A stretch of DNA of 64,000 bases from CAVUCH01 sp963739995 (GCA_963739995.1 CAVUCH010000003.1:62001-126000); one strand, 5' to 3'. Positions 1 through 9,489 are shown, counted from the first letter of the stretch. The notes: a model not told the origin generated them from the sequence alone. Program-made: numbers and translations.

Positions 1-1889
1 ACGGCGCTGGGATCCCCAACCTGGCTGAGCGCGAAGGCGGCCTGCTGGCGCACGTCGGGCTTTGCGTCGGTCAGCGCCTGCACGAGCGCTGGTACCGCCC
101 CCTTGTCGCCGACCTGGCCGAGCGCGAACGCGGCCTGCTCGCGCACTTCACCGTCCGCATCCTTCAGCGCCGCGACCAGGGGCTGGATGGCCGTCGGATC
201 ACCAATCTGCCCCAGCGCGAAGGCTGCCTGCTGGCGCACCTCTGCGTTGTCGTCCTTGAGCGCGCCCGCGATCGCCGGCACGGCTTCCTTTGCGTCGAGT
301 TGTCCAAGCGCGAACACCGCCTGCTGCCGCACGTCCGCGTCGGTGTCGCGAAGCGCTTCGGACAGCGGGGCCACGGCCCGCGCGTCGTTCAGTTGACCGA
401 GGCTGAACGCCGCCTGGTGCCGCACCTGGGGGCTCGAGTCCTTCAGGGCCGCGACGATCGGGTCGAATGCCAGCGGCGAGCGCATCTCCGCAAGCGCCTG
501 CATGGCCTGCTCGCGAACCGCCGCGTTCTCGTCCTTCAATGCCGACGCGAGGGCCTGGGCAACCTGCGCACGCGCCTTCTCGTCGATCGGGTCTTCATCC
601 GCATCCGCGTCCGAGTCGGCGTTCCGTTCATCGCCGGGCGCGACAACGGGAACAGCGCCTTGCGAACGTCGCGGGCTGCCGGCGCGCTCTTCGCGCACGG
701 CACGGGGCGGCGTCGGCATCGGTGCCGGTGTGGGAGTCGGTGCGGGCGCCGCGGTGGGCGACGGCGTTGGCGTCGTTGGCGTCTGGGCGGATGCCTCCAC
801 GCTGTCCGGGATGACGGCCCGTGCCTGGAGACGCAGTCCTGAGACGGGCAACACGATCAGTGCGGCCGCCGCAACCGCCCACGCGAAACGTGCACGATCG
901 GCGGGACGGCGGCTCCGCAGCGGGTCGAGGATTGCCAGAAGCCGCCCTTCGAGCTCGGAAGGTCGCGCCATCGCGACCGCGGCCACGCCGATCCCCTGGC
1001 GACGGAACTGCCGCGCGATATCGAGCAGGTGCTCCGCGTAGTCGGACCCCCGCGTGCCGGTCACGAGCACGAGATCGTCACAGGCACGCTCGCGCTCGGC
1101 CCGCAGCCGCGCCAACGCCATCCACATCAGCGGGTTGCACCAGTGCAACGCCAGCGCAGCCTGCGCGAGGCAATGCACCACGCAATCGCGCCGGCGGATG
1201 TGCGCCAGTTCGTGCAGCAGCACCACGCGCATGCGTGCCGGACCCCAGTGCAGGGCAGCGCACGGGAGCAGAATCGCCGGCTTGGTGAATCCGCACGTCA
1301 TGGGCACCGAGAGCGCGGCCGACCACAGGAGCACCGGCGGCCGTGCGACGCCGAGCTCCGCGGCCGCCCGCTCGAGCTCCTCGTGCCACTGCTCGTCGTC
1401 TACCGTCTCCGCCGTTCGCACGATGCGGCGGGCGCCCAGAACGGACATGAAGAGCCGAACGAGCAGGATCACGGCGCCGAACGCCCACACCGCGAACACG
1501 ATCTCGGCGGTCGAGATCGCCACGGGCCTCGCGGACCGTTCGGGGCCCGCGGGCCCCGAACGTCTCTGCGGTGGTGCCGTGCTGCTCGACGTGAGGTGTT
1601 CCCCCCGGGAGGCGTTCACCGGGCGATTGGCGGCCGTGTCACGGCCGATCGGCAGGACGACTGGAGGCGCCGTCTCGAGCCGCGCCAACGACACCGGCAA
1701 GGTCACGTCCGGAACCACGACCGAGAGTGCGGGGAGCGCCAGCAGCGCGGATACTGCCGCTGCCCACACGAGATGACGCGAGGCCGCGGAGGCCCGCCAC
1801 ATCGCCCAGCAGGTAGCGACGGCCGCGCAGAGCACGATCGTGCCCTTCAGGCTCAGCTCAATCCACGTGTCGAACGACAACGGTGTCAT
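1..1889 (-). CDS. BlaR1-like M56 membrane metallopeptidase with C-terminal HEAT repeats (3' end outside window)
   Basis: Predicted membrane-embedded zinc protease that would relieve repression by the BlaI protein encoded just upstream. Translation from ATG at 1889 gives N-terminal hydrophobic segments, then the M56 signature HELAH followed by IRRRD and an NPLMW motif, then a Pro/Thr-rich linker, an acidic Asp-rich stretch, and HEAT-like repeats built on AAFALGQ that continue to the window edge. The start codon overlaps the blaI stop by 4 bp (ATGA), so the two are translationally coupled. Classical BlaR1 ends in an extracytoplasmic penicillin-binding sensor; none is seen in the part present, and HEAT repeats sit in that position. 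The family call is firm. The signal sensed is unknown, and the missing C-terminus could hold another domain. Confidence 0.85.
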   Translation of the reverse strand, partial: MTPLSFDTWIELSLKGTIVLCAAVATCWAMWRASAASRHLVWAAAVSALLALPALSVVVPDVTLPVSLARLETAPPVVLPIGRDTAANRPVNASRGEHLTSSSTAPPQRRSGPAGPERSARPVAISTAEIVFAVWAFGAVILLVRLFMSVLGARRIVRTAETVDDEQWHEELERAAAELGVARPPVLLWSAALSVPMTCGFTKPAILLPCAALHWGPARMRVVLLHELAHIRRRDCVVHCLAQAALALHWCNPLMWMALARLRAERERACDDLVLVTGTRGSDYAEHLLDIARQFRRQGIGVAAVAMARPSELEGRLLAILDPLRSRRPADRARFAWAVAAAALIVLPVSGLRLQARAVIPDSVEASAQTPTTPTPSPTAAPAPTPTPAPMPTPPRAVREERAGSPRRSQGAVPVVAPGDERNADSDADADEDPIDEKARAQVAQALASALKDENAAVREQAMQALAEMRSPLAFDPIVAALKDSSPQVRHQAAFSLGQLNDARAVAPLSEALRDTDADVRQQAVFALGQLDAKEAVPAIAGALKDDNAEVRQQAAFALGQIGDPTAIQPLVAALKDADGEVREQAAFALGQVGDKGAVPALVQALTDAKPDVRQQAAFALSQVGDPSA

Positions 1890-2275
1890 GCCCCCTCCTT
1901 GCGTGCGCGCTCGATCAACTCACCCATCCGGCGCAGCTCGTCGTCCGAGAGCTTGCGGCCGTTCTCGTCGATGAGGGCCGCCATCGCCTGTTCGGCTGAT
2001 CCCTCGAAGAATGTCTGCACGACGTGCCGCAGGGCCGACCGGCGGGCGTTGTGCAAAGCGTGCCTGGGCACGTAGACGTAGCGGGGACCGTCCTGCTCGT
2101 GGCGGACATGGCCCTTGTCTTCCAGGATGCGCAGTAGCGCACGAACGGCCGAGTAGCTCGGCGCGTCCGGCAGCTCACGCTGCACGTCGGCGGCGGTGGC
2201 GCGGCCGCGCTGGAAGAGCAGATCCATTATCTGCCGCTCCCGCCGGCTCAGGCCAGACATCAATGATTTCGACAC
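1886..2275 (-). CDS. blaI: BlaI/MecI/CopY-family transcriptional repressor
   Basis: A 129-residue winged-helix repressor of the BlaI/MecI type. The N-terminal half shows the family pattern (LSRRERQIMDLLF, then a recognition-helix region around SYSAVRALLRILEDKGHV) followed by the wing RYVYVPR. The C-terminal helical part should mediate dimerisation and carry the cleavage site for the partner M56 protease. It lies 6 bp downstream of a HEAT-repeat gene and overlaps the M56 gene by 4 bp, so all three appear to be one leftward operon. It probably binds the two TGCTA-type inverted repeats at 3754-3804 and so controls its own operon. Length is usual for the family. Confidence 0.92.
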   Translation of the reverse strand: MSKSLMSGLSRRERQIMDLLFQRGRATAADVQRELPDAPSYSAVRALLRILEDKGHVRHEQDGPRYVYVPRHALHNARRSALRHVVQTFFEGSAEQAMAALIDENGRKLSDDELRRMGELIERARKEGA

Positions 2276-2281
2276 GATTCA

Positions 2282-3712
2282 TTACCTCTCGTTTCCAATC
2301 TGACCCAGCGCCCATGCCGCCGACTTCCGGACATCCGCCCGCGCGTCCTTGAGCGCGCCCGAGAGCGCACCGGTTGCGCGACCGTCGCCGATCTGCCCCA
2401 GCGCCCATGCCGCTTTCGAACGGACTTCCCAGCTCGGATCCGCGAGCAGGCGGGTCAGCCCGGGAACCGCCTGCGCGTCCTCGAGCTGTCCGAGCGCCCA
2501 GGCGGCTGTCTCGCGGACTCGCACGTGTTCGTCGGCCGTCGCCCTGACGAGGGCGGGCACCGCGCGGGGCTGCTCGATCTGGCCGAGCGCCCACGCCGCG
2601 GTCTTCCGCACGCGCCAGTCCTGATCCGCGAGTGCAGTGGCCAGCGGATCGACTGCGATCCCCTGCTCGATCTGTCCCAGGGCCCACGCGCTCGTCTCGC
2701 GAACTTTGGCCGAGCCGTCCTTCAGCGCCGCGGTCAGGGCAGGCACGGCATCAGCGTTCTCAATCTGGCCGAGCGCCCAGGCGGCCCGAATCCGCACCTG
2801 CTGCTCCTCATCGCGCAAGGCCGCGGACAACGCGGCGACAGCTTCCGGAGCCTCGAGCTGTCCGAGCGCCCAGGCGGCCATCTGGCGCACGCGGCCGTCC
2901 GCATCCCGGAGCGCGGCGGAGAGGTCGGGGACGGCTGCCTTCTGCTCCCGCGTGCCGAGCGCGCGTGCCGCCTCCTGACGCACCTCCCACGCAGAATCCT
3001 TCAGGGCGCCCGCGAGGCTCGATCCAATCGTCGATGCTTCGAGCCCTCCGAGCGCGGCCGCGGCCCCGGCGCGAACACGCGCATCCTGATCCTTCAACGT
3101 GCGTACGAGGGGTCCGACGGCCTGCTCGTCCTTCAGGACACCCAGCGCTCCGGCGATCACGCGGCGCACCTCCGCGTCGGGATCAGTCAGCATCGCCACC
3201 AGTTTCTCGACGACGCCTCCGGCCGTCACCGGATCGTCCATCCACGCCACGGCACGGGCGGCGTGGATGCGCACGGGCGCACGCGGATCCGCGAGTGCGC
3301 TCATGAGTGGCGCAATCGCGGCGCCCCCGAGACGGCCGAGCGCGCGTGCGGCTTCGAGCGCGGGCGAGGTGCCACACGGCGCGGTCGTGTCCGCGAGGGC
3401 GAAGATACCCCTGCTGTGCCACTCGCCCTCATCGCCGCAGTCAATGGCATCCACGCGAGCGTCGTCCGCGAGCAGGGTGATGAGGGCTGGGATGGCGCCG
3501 ATGCCGCCCGGCGTCCCCGTCAACCCCGCCTCGCACGCCGCGCGCGCACGGGTAGCCGGATCGGAGGCGCCCAGTGCGGCGAGACCTATGCGAGCACCCG
3601 GTGAGGACTGTGAGATGGGACCCGACTGGCCCGATGAATCGTAGAGTTGAACATCGCCCGGCACGACGGCCAGCGCGCCGGTGGCCACGAGCACTCCGAG
3701 AACGCTGCGCAT
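2282..3712 (-). CDS. Secreted HEAT-repeat protein, first gene of the BlaI operon
   Basis: About 476 residues. ATG at 3712 is chosen because GGAGGG lies 4 bases before it; a GTG four codons upstream (3724) is possible. A short hydrophobic N-terminus (MRSVLGVLVATGALAVV) looks like a signal peptide, so the protein should be exported. The rest is a run of roughly a dozen HEAT/PBS-lyase-type repeats of about 31 residues, most carrying AAWALGQ, with KD or RD between helices. The HEAT part of the neighbouring M56 protein uses nearly the same motif (AAFALGQ), so the two may have arisen by duplication or may interact. No catalytic motif is visible; a binding or scaffold role is inferred. Confidence 0.85.
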   Translation of the reverse strand: MRSVLGVLVATGALAVVPGDVQLYDSSGQSGPISQSSPGARIGLAALGASDPATRARAACEAGLTGTPGGIGAIPALITLLADDARVDAIDCGDEGEWHSRGIFALADTTAPCGTSPALEAARALGRLGGAAIAPLMSALADPRAPVRIHAARAVAWMDDPVTAGGVVEKLVAMLTDPDAEVRRVIAGALGVLKDEQAVGPLVRTLKDQDARVRAGAAAALGGLEASTIGSSLAGALKDSAWEVRQEAARALGTREQKAAVPDLSAALRDADGRVRQMAAWALGQLEAPEAVAALSAALRDEEQQVRIRAAWALGQIENADAVPALTAALKDGSAKVRETSAWALGQIEQGIAVDPLATALADQDWRVRKTAAWALGQIEQPRAVPALVRATADEHVRVRETAAWALGQLEDAQAVPGLTRLLADPSWEVRSKAAWALGQIGDGRATGALSGALKDARADVRKSAAWALGQIGNER

Positions 3713-3753
3713 GGAACCCTCCACCGCCGAGGGGCGCGGCCCCGATCCGACGG

Positions 3754-3804
3754 TGCTAAGGTTTTAGCATTGGTGCGGCCGCGTGTCCAGCTATTTTTTT
3801 AGCA
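3754..3804 (-). promoter_or_regulatory. Promoter with two BlaI-type operators
   Basis: TGCTAAGGTTTTAGCA (3754-3769) is a perfect inverted repeat with 6-bp arms and a 4-bp spacer. A second site, AGCTATTTTTTTAGCA (3789-3804), matches it at 12 of 16 positions and starts 35 bp away. Read on the minus strand, TGGACA (3789-3784), 17 bases, then TAAAAC (3766-3761) form a -35/-10 pair. One operator covers the -10 and the other abuts the -35, an arrangement suited to repression. Assignment to BlaI is inferred from position and symmetry. Confidence 0.7.
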
Positions 3805-3887
3805 CCTGCACACTCGAGCCGGCTCAGGACACGGGGAGTCGCTTCAGGGTTGGCGGTTGCTAGCGCGGCCTTCCGGCGTGACAGGGA

Positions 3888-3919
3888 TGTGGAGCCGGAA
3901 CTTCAGTTCCGGCTGACAG
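3888..3919. repeat. Dispersed hairpin repeat, GGAAC variant
   Basis: GCCGGAACTTCAGTTCCGGC, a near-perfect palindrome flanked by TGTGGA on the left and TGACAG on the right. It belongs to the same family as copies near 10374, 18421, 34386, 34459, 58941 and 58999. It lies 3' of the CoA-binding protein gene. A fragment resembling its right end lies just upstream (about 3871-3884). Confidence 0.8.
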
Positions 3920-3922
3920 CAG

Positions 3923-4294
3923 TCACAACGCGTACGGCGACATTCCGATGGCGACGATGCTGCACGCCGTGATCGGCTCGAGGCCGAGCGCGCGGGCACG
4001 CGCGATGAGCTCGTCGCTCTCGCTGCCCGGGTTGAACCACACTTCGCCCGGCTGACGCGCGGCGACCGCGGCGATGACCTGCAGCCCGACCTCGGGCCGC
4101 ACGTAGAACGTGACCATGTCGACAGGGCCGGGCACGTCGGCGATGGACGCGTACGCAGCGAGACCTTCGACGGTGGTCTCGTGCGGATTCACGGGCCACA
4201 CCGTATAGCCGCGCTGCTGGAATGCGCGCACGGCTTTGTTCCCGAACTTCCCGCGATTGCTGGACGCGCCGATGACCGCGACGGTTTGTGGCAT
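3923..4294 (-). CDS. CoA-binding (Rossmann-fold) protein, YccU type
   Basis: A 123-residue single-domain protein. The N-terminus TVAVIGASSNRGKFGNKAV is the nucleotide-binding loop of the succinyl-CoA-synthetase-like CoA-binding domain. It is followed by the family features WPVNPH and, near the C-terminus, CSIVAIG. The length matches stand-alone YccU/YneT proteins, which bind CoA but have no well-defined reaction. Its start overlaps the divergent glycosyltransferase promoter region. Confidence 0.88.
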   Translation of the reverse strand: MPQTVAVIGASSNRGKFGNKAVRAFQQRGYTVWPVNPHETTVEGLAAYASIADVPGPVDMVTFYVRPEVGLQVIAAVAARQPGEVWFNPGSESDELIARARALGLEPITACSIVAIGMSPYAL

Positions 4295-4302
4295 GGGTCA
4301 GC

Positions 4303-4308
4303 TACAAT
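4303..4308 (+). promoter_or_regulatory. -10 box of the glycosyltransferase gene
   Basis: TACAAT lies 8 bases before the GTG at 4317. Transcription would then start almost at the start codon, giving a leaderless or near-leaderless mRNA. No strong -35 is seen. Confidence 0.45.
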
Positions 4309-4316
4309 CGAACCCC

Positions 4317-5952
4317 GTGCGCCGGACGACTCTCCTGCTCCTGATCATCTGCGGCGCCACGTTTTTCGCGGGCCTCGGCCGCCCGGCCATCGGCGACTCC
4401 GACGAGGCATTCTATGCGGAGGCCGGCCGCGAGATGGTCGGCAGCGGCGACTGGATCACGCCGTACTACAACTTCGAGACACGCTTTCAAAAGCCGATCC
4501 TCTTCTACTGGGTTGTCTCGACTGGCTACCTGGTCGCGGGGGTCAACGAGGCCGCGGCCCGGGGGGGGTCGGCGCTGGCCGGGCTGGGGTTGGCCCTGCT
4601 GACGGCCGCGTGCGGGCGGCGCTGGTACGACGAACGCACTGGGCGTCTGGCCGGGCTGGTCGTTGCTACGGCATTCGGCTACTTTTCCATCGGGCGGCTT
4701 GCACTGCCCGACCTTCCGCTCGCCTTCTGGATCACGCTCACCACCTGGGCCGCGATCGTCGGACTGTGCGACAAACCGGCCCACCCCGACCGCTGGCTGA
4801 TGCTCGCGGGCGCCGCCGTGGGCCTGGGATTCCTCACCAAGGGACCGGTGGCGATCGTCGTGCCGGCGCTCGTCGTCGGTCCGATCTGCTGGCTCGAACG
4901 TCGCCACGTCCGCCTGCCGGTCCGCGGGATAGCCGGAGCGGTGATCATCGCCGCCGCGATTGCCGCTCCCTGGTTCGTCGCGATGGGGCAGATCCACGGC
5001 AGAGCCTACATCGAGGGCTTCTTCGTCGGCGACAACCTCGAACGGTTTGCCACCAGCCGGTTCAACGACCCGCGGCCTCCCTGGTTCTACCTGCCGATCG
5101 TCGCGGGCGGCCTGCTGCCCTGGACGCCGCTGATGCTCTGCGGTGCGGCTCCACTGGCGGCCTGGGCGACTCGCCGCGCGAGGGCGCCGGCCGTGACGGT
5201 GCGGCTGGTGGTGTGGGCGGCGCTCCCGCTGCTGTTCTTCACGGCCTCAATCGGGAAGCAGCCGCGGTACATCCTTCCGATCCTGCCGCCGCTTGCCCTG
5301 CTGCTGGCGCGGACGCTCGAGCGGCGGCTCGCGTCGGGTGACGGATCGCGTGACCCGCTCGTGCGGGCCGCGGCGGCCTCAATCGGGGTGATGCTGGTCG
5401 CACTCGGCGCACTGCTCATACGTGCGCTGCCCCTCATCGTGACGATCGCGCCGGCGCTCGTCATCGCCAGCGCGGGCGCCATCATCGCGGCAGGGCTCGG
5501 CGTCACCGTCCTCGCGCTGTCCGGTCCCCTGCGCCAGATCGGCCTCGCGGTTGGTCTCGCGGGCGCCGTCACGCTGCTGGGCCTGCAGTACGGCCTCTCG
5601 CCTGCTGGCCGCGATCCGGTGCAGGACATGGCTGCTCTCGTCATCCAGCACCGCCAGAACCAACCGGTTGCAACGTACCGCGTGTTCGTCAGGAACCTGG
5701 TGTTCTACACCGGCGTCAAGCAGGACGACCTCTCGAGCCCTGAAGCCGCCCGCGTCTACCTGCAGACCGCGCGTCCCGTGCTCGTGGTCATCGCCGCCGA
5801 CGACCTCGAGAAGATCAGCGGTCGTGAACCGCTCCCCACGCGCGTGCTGGGCGAGGTGCTCTACTTCAACGCGTCGGCGGTGAAGCTGCGGACCCTGCTC
5901 AAGCCCGATCCCGAGAAGGACTTGGAGCGCGTCCTGCTCGTGACGAACAGAT

Positions 5953-5954
<2 letters not shown>
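4317..5954 (+). CDS. ArnT/PMT-like membrane glycosyltransferase (GT-C fold)
   Basis: About 545 residues from GTG at 4317; an in-frame ATG at 4293 would overlap the divergent gene. The first extracytoplasmic loop contains GDSDEAFYAEAGREM, then W-I-T-P and KPILFYW, the signature of ArnT-type and related polyprenyl-phosphate-dependent glycosyltransferases with the acidic catalytic residue just after the first membrane segment. About ten hydrophobic segments follow, then a soluble C-terminal domain of around 130 residues. It would transfer a sugar from a lipid-phosphate donor in the periplasm to lipid A, protein or another acceptor; the acceptor cannot be read from sequence. The stop codon TAG is the first unit of a heptamer array. 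Confidence 0.85.
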
Positions 5955-6187
<233 letters not shown>

Positions 6188-6264
6188 CGCTTGGCGTCCC
6201 GGGGGGCCGGCCAGCTCGGGTCCCGGCGAACATGCCCAGCGCCTACCGCCCACCGCCCACCGCC

Positions 6265-7647
6265 TTAAGGAAATATCTTCCCCGGATTCAGAATCCCCTT
6301 CGGATCGAACGCGTGCTTCACGCGCTTCATCAGCGCGATCACGTCGTCCGACAGCTCGATCCCGATGAACGGCGCCTTGGCGAACCCGATCCCGTGCTCT
6401 CCCGTGATGGAGCCTTCGAGTGCGACGACCCCCTCGAAGAGGCGCCGCTCGGCCAGGCGCGCGCGCGCGATCGCATCGGCGTCGTTCGGGTCGAGCATGA
6501 TGTTGACGTGGATGTTCCCGTCGCCCGCGTGTCCGAAGCACGGGATGGTCAGCGAGTACTCGTCGCGCAGGCGTCCGACGAGCGCGAACAGCTGCGGCAC
6601 ACGCCCGCGCGGCACGACGACATCGTGATTGATCTTGAGGCCGGCAACCGTACGCAACGACTGCGAGAGCTCACGGCGGATGCGCCAGAGGTCATCGCGC
6701 GCGGCCGCATCTTCGGCCCGCAGCAGCTCTGTCGTCCCCGCCGCGCGGCACGCCTCGGCGACGCGGTCTGCTTCCTCGAGCACGCCGGACGCGAGACCGT
6801 CCACTTCGATCAGCAGCACGGCGCCCGTGGCCGGCGGCGCGAGTCCGGTCCCGAGATAGCGCGTCACCGCGGCCAGGCTTTCACGGTCGATTAGCTCGAG
6901 CGTCGCGGGCACGACGCGCCGTCGAATGAGCTCCGTCACGGCGCGGACGGCGCCCTCGACGTCCGAGAACGTCGCCCGCAGCGTGATCTGGACGGGCGGC
7001 CTGGGCACGAGCCGCAGGATCACCTGCGTGATGATGGCGAGCGTTCCTTCCGAGCCCACCAGCAGCTGCGTCAGGTCGTAGCCGACGACGTTCTTGACTG
7101 CCTTCGATCCGGTGCGGACGATCTCGCCCGTCGGCAGGACGGCCTCGAGCCCGAGCACGTACCGCTTGGTGGTGCCGTACTTGAACGCGCGCGGGCCGCC
7201 GGCGCACTCGGCCACATTGCCGCCGATGACCGACTGGTGGAGGCTGGCGGGGTCGGGCGGATAGAACAGGCCGACACGCTCGACTGCCTGCTGCAGGTCG
7301 CCGGTGATCACGTTCGGCTCGACCACGGCGAGCAGATTCTCCTGGTCGATCTCGAGGATGCGGTTCAGCCGCTCGAGGCTGAGCACCACACCGCCGCGCA
7401 CCGGCACGGCGCCCCCCGTGTAGCCCGTCCCTGCCCCGCGCACCACCAGCGGCACGCCCGATTGGTGACATTGACGCGCGACAGCGGCGACTTCTCTCGT
7501 ATTGCCTGGTATGACGACAAGATCGGCGGGGTGGCCCTTCCGCAGGGCGTCGGTGCCGTACGCGAGCAGCGCCTCCGGATCACGGCGGATCCACTCGGGT
7601 CCGACGATCAACTCGAGCGAGGAAGTCAGATCACCGATCACGGTCAC
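6265..7647 (-). CDS. glcD: FAD-linked oxidase, glycolate oxidase subunit GlcD type
   Basis: 460 residues, GTG start. The N-terminal FAD_binding_4 domain has the PP-loop-like region VVRGAGTGYTGGAVP and SVIGGNVAECAGGPRAFKYG. The C-terminal FAD-oxidase domain ends with the family motifs CFGHAGDGNIHVNIM and ITGEHGIGFAK and FDPKGILNPGKIF. These are typical of GlcD and related D-lactate/2-hydroxyacid dehydrogenases, which oxidise a 2-hydroxy acid to a 2-oxo acid and pass electrons to a quinone or Fe-S partner. No glcE or glcF is adjacent, so the substrate is uncertain. It lies downstream of, and reads in the same direction as, the aminotransferase gene (about 40 bp gap). Confidence 0.88.
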   Translation of the reverse strand: MTVIGDLTSSLELIVGPEWIRRDPEALLAYGTDALRKGHPADLVVIPGNTREVAAVARQCHQSGVPLVVRGAGTGYTGGAVPVRGGVVLSLERLNRILEIDQENLLAVVEPNVITGDLQQAVERVGLFYPPDPASLHQSVIGGNVAECAGGPRAFKYGTTKRYVLGLEAVLPTGEIVRTGSKAVKNVVGYDLTQLLVGSEGTLAIITQVILRLVPRPPVQITLRATFSDVEGAVRAVTELIRRRVVPATLELIDRESLAAVTRYLGTGLAPPATGAVLLIEVDGLASGVLEEADRVAEACRAAGTTELLRAEDAAARDDLWRIRRELSQSLRTVAGLKINHDVVVPRGRVPQLFALVGRLRDEYSLTIPCFGHAGDGNIHVNIMLDPNDADAIARARLAERRLFEGVVALEGSITGEHGIGFAKAPFIGIELSDDVIALMKRVKHAFDPKGILNPGKIFP

Positions 7648-7688
7648 CTGTCGGGTCTCACCCGTGAGACCGGAACACGAGGAAGCCG

Positions 7689-8903
7689 TTACGCGCCGGA
7701 TGCGGCCTGCGCTGCCTGCCCTGCCGCGTCGAGCTTCCGGACGAAGTCGAGAATCCGTGTCGCGCCCTCCCGGAGGCGCTCCATGGACGTGGCGTACGAG
7801 ATACGCAGGAACCCGGGAGCATCGAACGCCTCACCCGGGGTCAGAGCCACGCGTTTCTCTTCCAGCAGGCGTGTCGCAAACTCCGCGGAGGTGCGGATGC
7901 CGTCGGGGGACAGCAGGTCCGAGATGTTGACGAACAGATAGAACGCGCCAGCCGGCTTGAGACACGTGATCCGGGGGTCCACCGTCAGCCACTCGTGGAG
8001 TGTGTCCCGACGGGTGCGGTACTCGGCCAGCATCTGCGTGACGGATTCCTGCGGCCCCGTGAGCGCGGCGAGCGCCGCTTTCTGCGAGATGGACGCGACG
8101 TTCGAGGTCGAATGGCTCTGCAGCGCGTTGCAGGCGGCAATCACGTCCGCCGGGCCGAGGGCCCACCCGCAGCGCCAGCCGGTCATCGCATAGGACTTGG
8201 ATGCGGAGCCGGTGATGATCGTGTGATCGCGCAGCCGGTCTGCCAGGATGCCGACCAGGTTGTGAGGGACGCGGTCGTAGATCAACTGCTCGTAGCACAG
8301 GTCGAGGACGATCCAGATGTTCTGGTTTGCGACCTCGTCCACCAGGCGGTGCAGCTCACTCTCGGCCATGAGCGCGCCGGTGGGGTTGCAGGGTGAGTTG
8401 ATGATGATGGCCTTCGTGCTGGGCGTGATGGCGTGGAGGAACGCGTCCGCGTTCATCGCAAATCCGTCTTCCGGGTACGTCCGCACGAGCACCGGCTCCG
8501 CGCCGGCGAGCTTCACCTGCTCGGTGATTGTCGGCCAGCCGGGTACGTGGGTGATCACTTCGTTGGCGGGATTGAAGAGCGCCATCGCCACGTTGTAGAG
8601 CGCCTGCTTGCCGCCGGCCGTGACGATGACCTCATTGGCGGCGTACCGGGTGCCGTACAGCGTCTCGTACTGCCCGCAAATGGCGGCCTTGAGCTCGCTC
8701 GTCCCCGCGGCCGGCGTGTACTTCGTAAAGCCCTGGTCGATTGCGGTCCGGGCTGCGGCCTTGATGTGCTCCGGCGTGTCGAAGTCCGGCTCGCCGGCGC
8801 CGAACTCCACGACATCGAACCCGCGGGCCTTCAGCTTCTCGGCCTCCACGAGCACCTTCAGGGTGGGTGACGCCGACACTCGCCCCATGCGTTCCGCTAG
8901 CAT
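7689..8903 (-). CDS. aspC: PLP-dependent class I/II aminotransferase (aspartate aminotransferase type)
   Basis: 404 residues from ATG at 8903, chosen because AGGAGAG lies 6 bases upstream; an upstream ATG at 8933 lacks a ribosome site. Class I hallmarks in order: FGAGEPDFDTPEHI near the N-terminus, YTPAAGTSELKAAI, NSPCNPTG, the PLP lysine in GSASKSYAMTGWRCG, and the C-terminal FLRISYATSMERL with the carboxylate-binding arginine. This fits the gamma subgroup of aspartate aminotransferases, which interconvert aspartate/2-oxoglutarate and often accept aromatic or prephenate substrates. Exact specificity is not resolved. Confidence 0.88.
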   Translation of the reverse strand: MLAERMGRVSASPTLKVLVEAEKLKARGFDVVEFGAGEPDFDTPEHIKAAARTAIDQGFTKYTPAAGTSELKAAICGQYETLYGTRYAANEVIVTAGGKQALYNVAMALFNPANEVITHVPGWPTITEQVKLAGAEPVLVRTYPEDGFAMNADAFLHAITPSTKAIIINSPCNPTGALMAESELHRLVDEVANQNIWIVLDLCYEQLIYDRVPHNLVGILADRLRDHTIITGSASKSYAMTGWRCGWALGPADVIAACNALQSHSTSNVASISQKAALAALTGPQESVTQMLAEYRTRRDTLHEWLTVDPRITCLKPAGAFYLFVNISDLLSPDGIRTSAEFATRLLEEKRVALTPGEAFDAPGFLRISYATSMERLREGATRILDFVRKLDAAGQAAQAASGA

Positions 8904-8994
8904 CTTGCTCTCTCCTGTCCGATCCACAATCATGCGGAGACCGGACCCCGCTCGACATCACCGATGGGCCGTCAGCCCGCTGGCAGGGCCACAA

Positions 8995-9489
8995 TCATGC
9001 CCGCGGCCGCCGCTCGTGCAGCCGACGCTCCACAGCCTCGGGCACGAGCCCCGTGACCGAGCCGCCCAGCATCACCACTTCCTTCACCAGGCGGGAGCTG
9101 ATGTAACTGTACTCGGCCGCCGGCATCATGAACACCGTCTCGACCCGCGCATCCAGCCGTCGATTCATCAGGGCCATCTGGAATTCGTACTCGAAGTCCG
9201 ACACCGCCCGCAGGCCCCGCACGATCGCACTCGCGCGGTGGCGTGCGGCAAAATCGACGAGCAACCCGTCGAACTTCTCCACGCACACGCTGGGGTCGCC
9301 GGCGAACGCCTCGCTCACCATCGCGATCCGTTCCTGGGTCGTGAACATCGGGGTCTTCTGCTCGTTCACGAGAATCGCGACGACGATGCGGTCGAACAGC
9401 CGGGCACCACGGCGGATGATGTCGACGTGACCATTGGTCAGCGGATCGAAGGACCCGGGATAGACGGCGATGCGCTGCGAACTGGCCAT
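8995..9489 (-). CDS. coaD: Phosphopantetheine adenylyltransferase
   Basis: 164 residues, the usual CoaD length. Catalyses the fourth step of CoA synthesis, adenylating 4'-phosphopantetheine. The nucleotidyltransferase motif is in YPGSFDPLTNGH (T18-x-G20-H21). Further family blocks are VRGLRAVSDFEYEFQMALMNR and the C-terminal YISSRLVKEV. It follows rsmD in the same direction, a common bacterial order, but here a 166-bp repeat element separates them. Confidence 0.96.
   Translation of the reverse strand: MASSQRIAVYPGSFDPLTNGHVDIIRRGARLFDRIVVAILVNEQKTPMFTTQERIAMVSEAFAGDPSVCVEKFDGLLVDFAARHRASAIVRGLRAVSDFEYEFQMALMNRRLDARVETVFMMPAAEYSYISSRLVKEVVMLGGSVTGLVPEAVERRLHERRPRA

Noticed and set aside
7654..7671. 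Perfect inverted repeat GGTCTCACCCGTGAGACC upstream of glcD as an operator or terminator
   Set aside because: It lies only 7 bases before the GTG start, has no T-run and no second copy; too little to assign a role.
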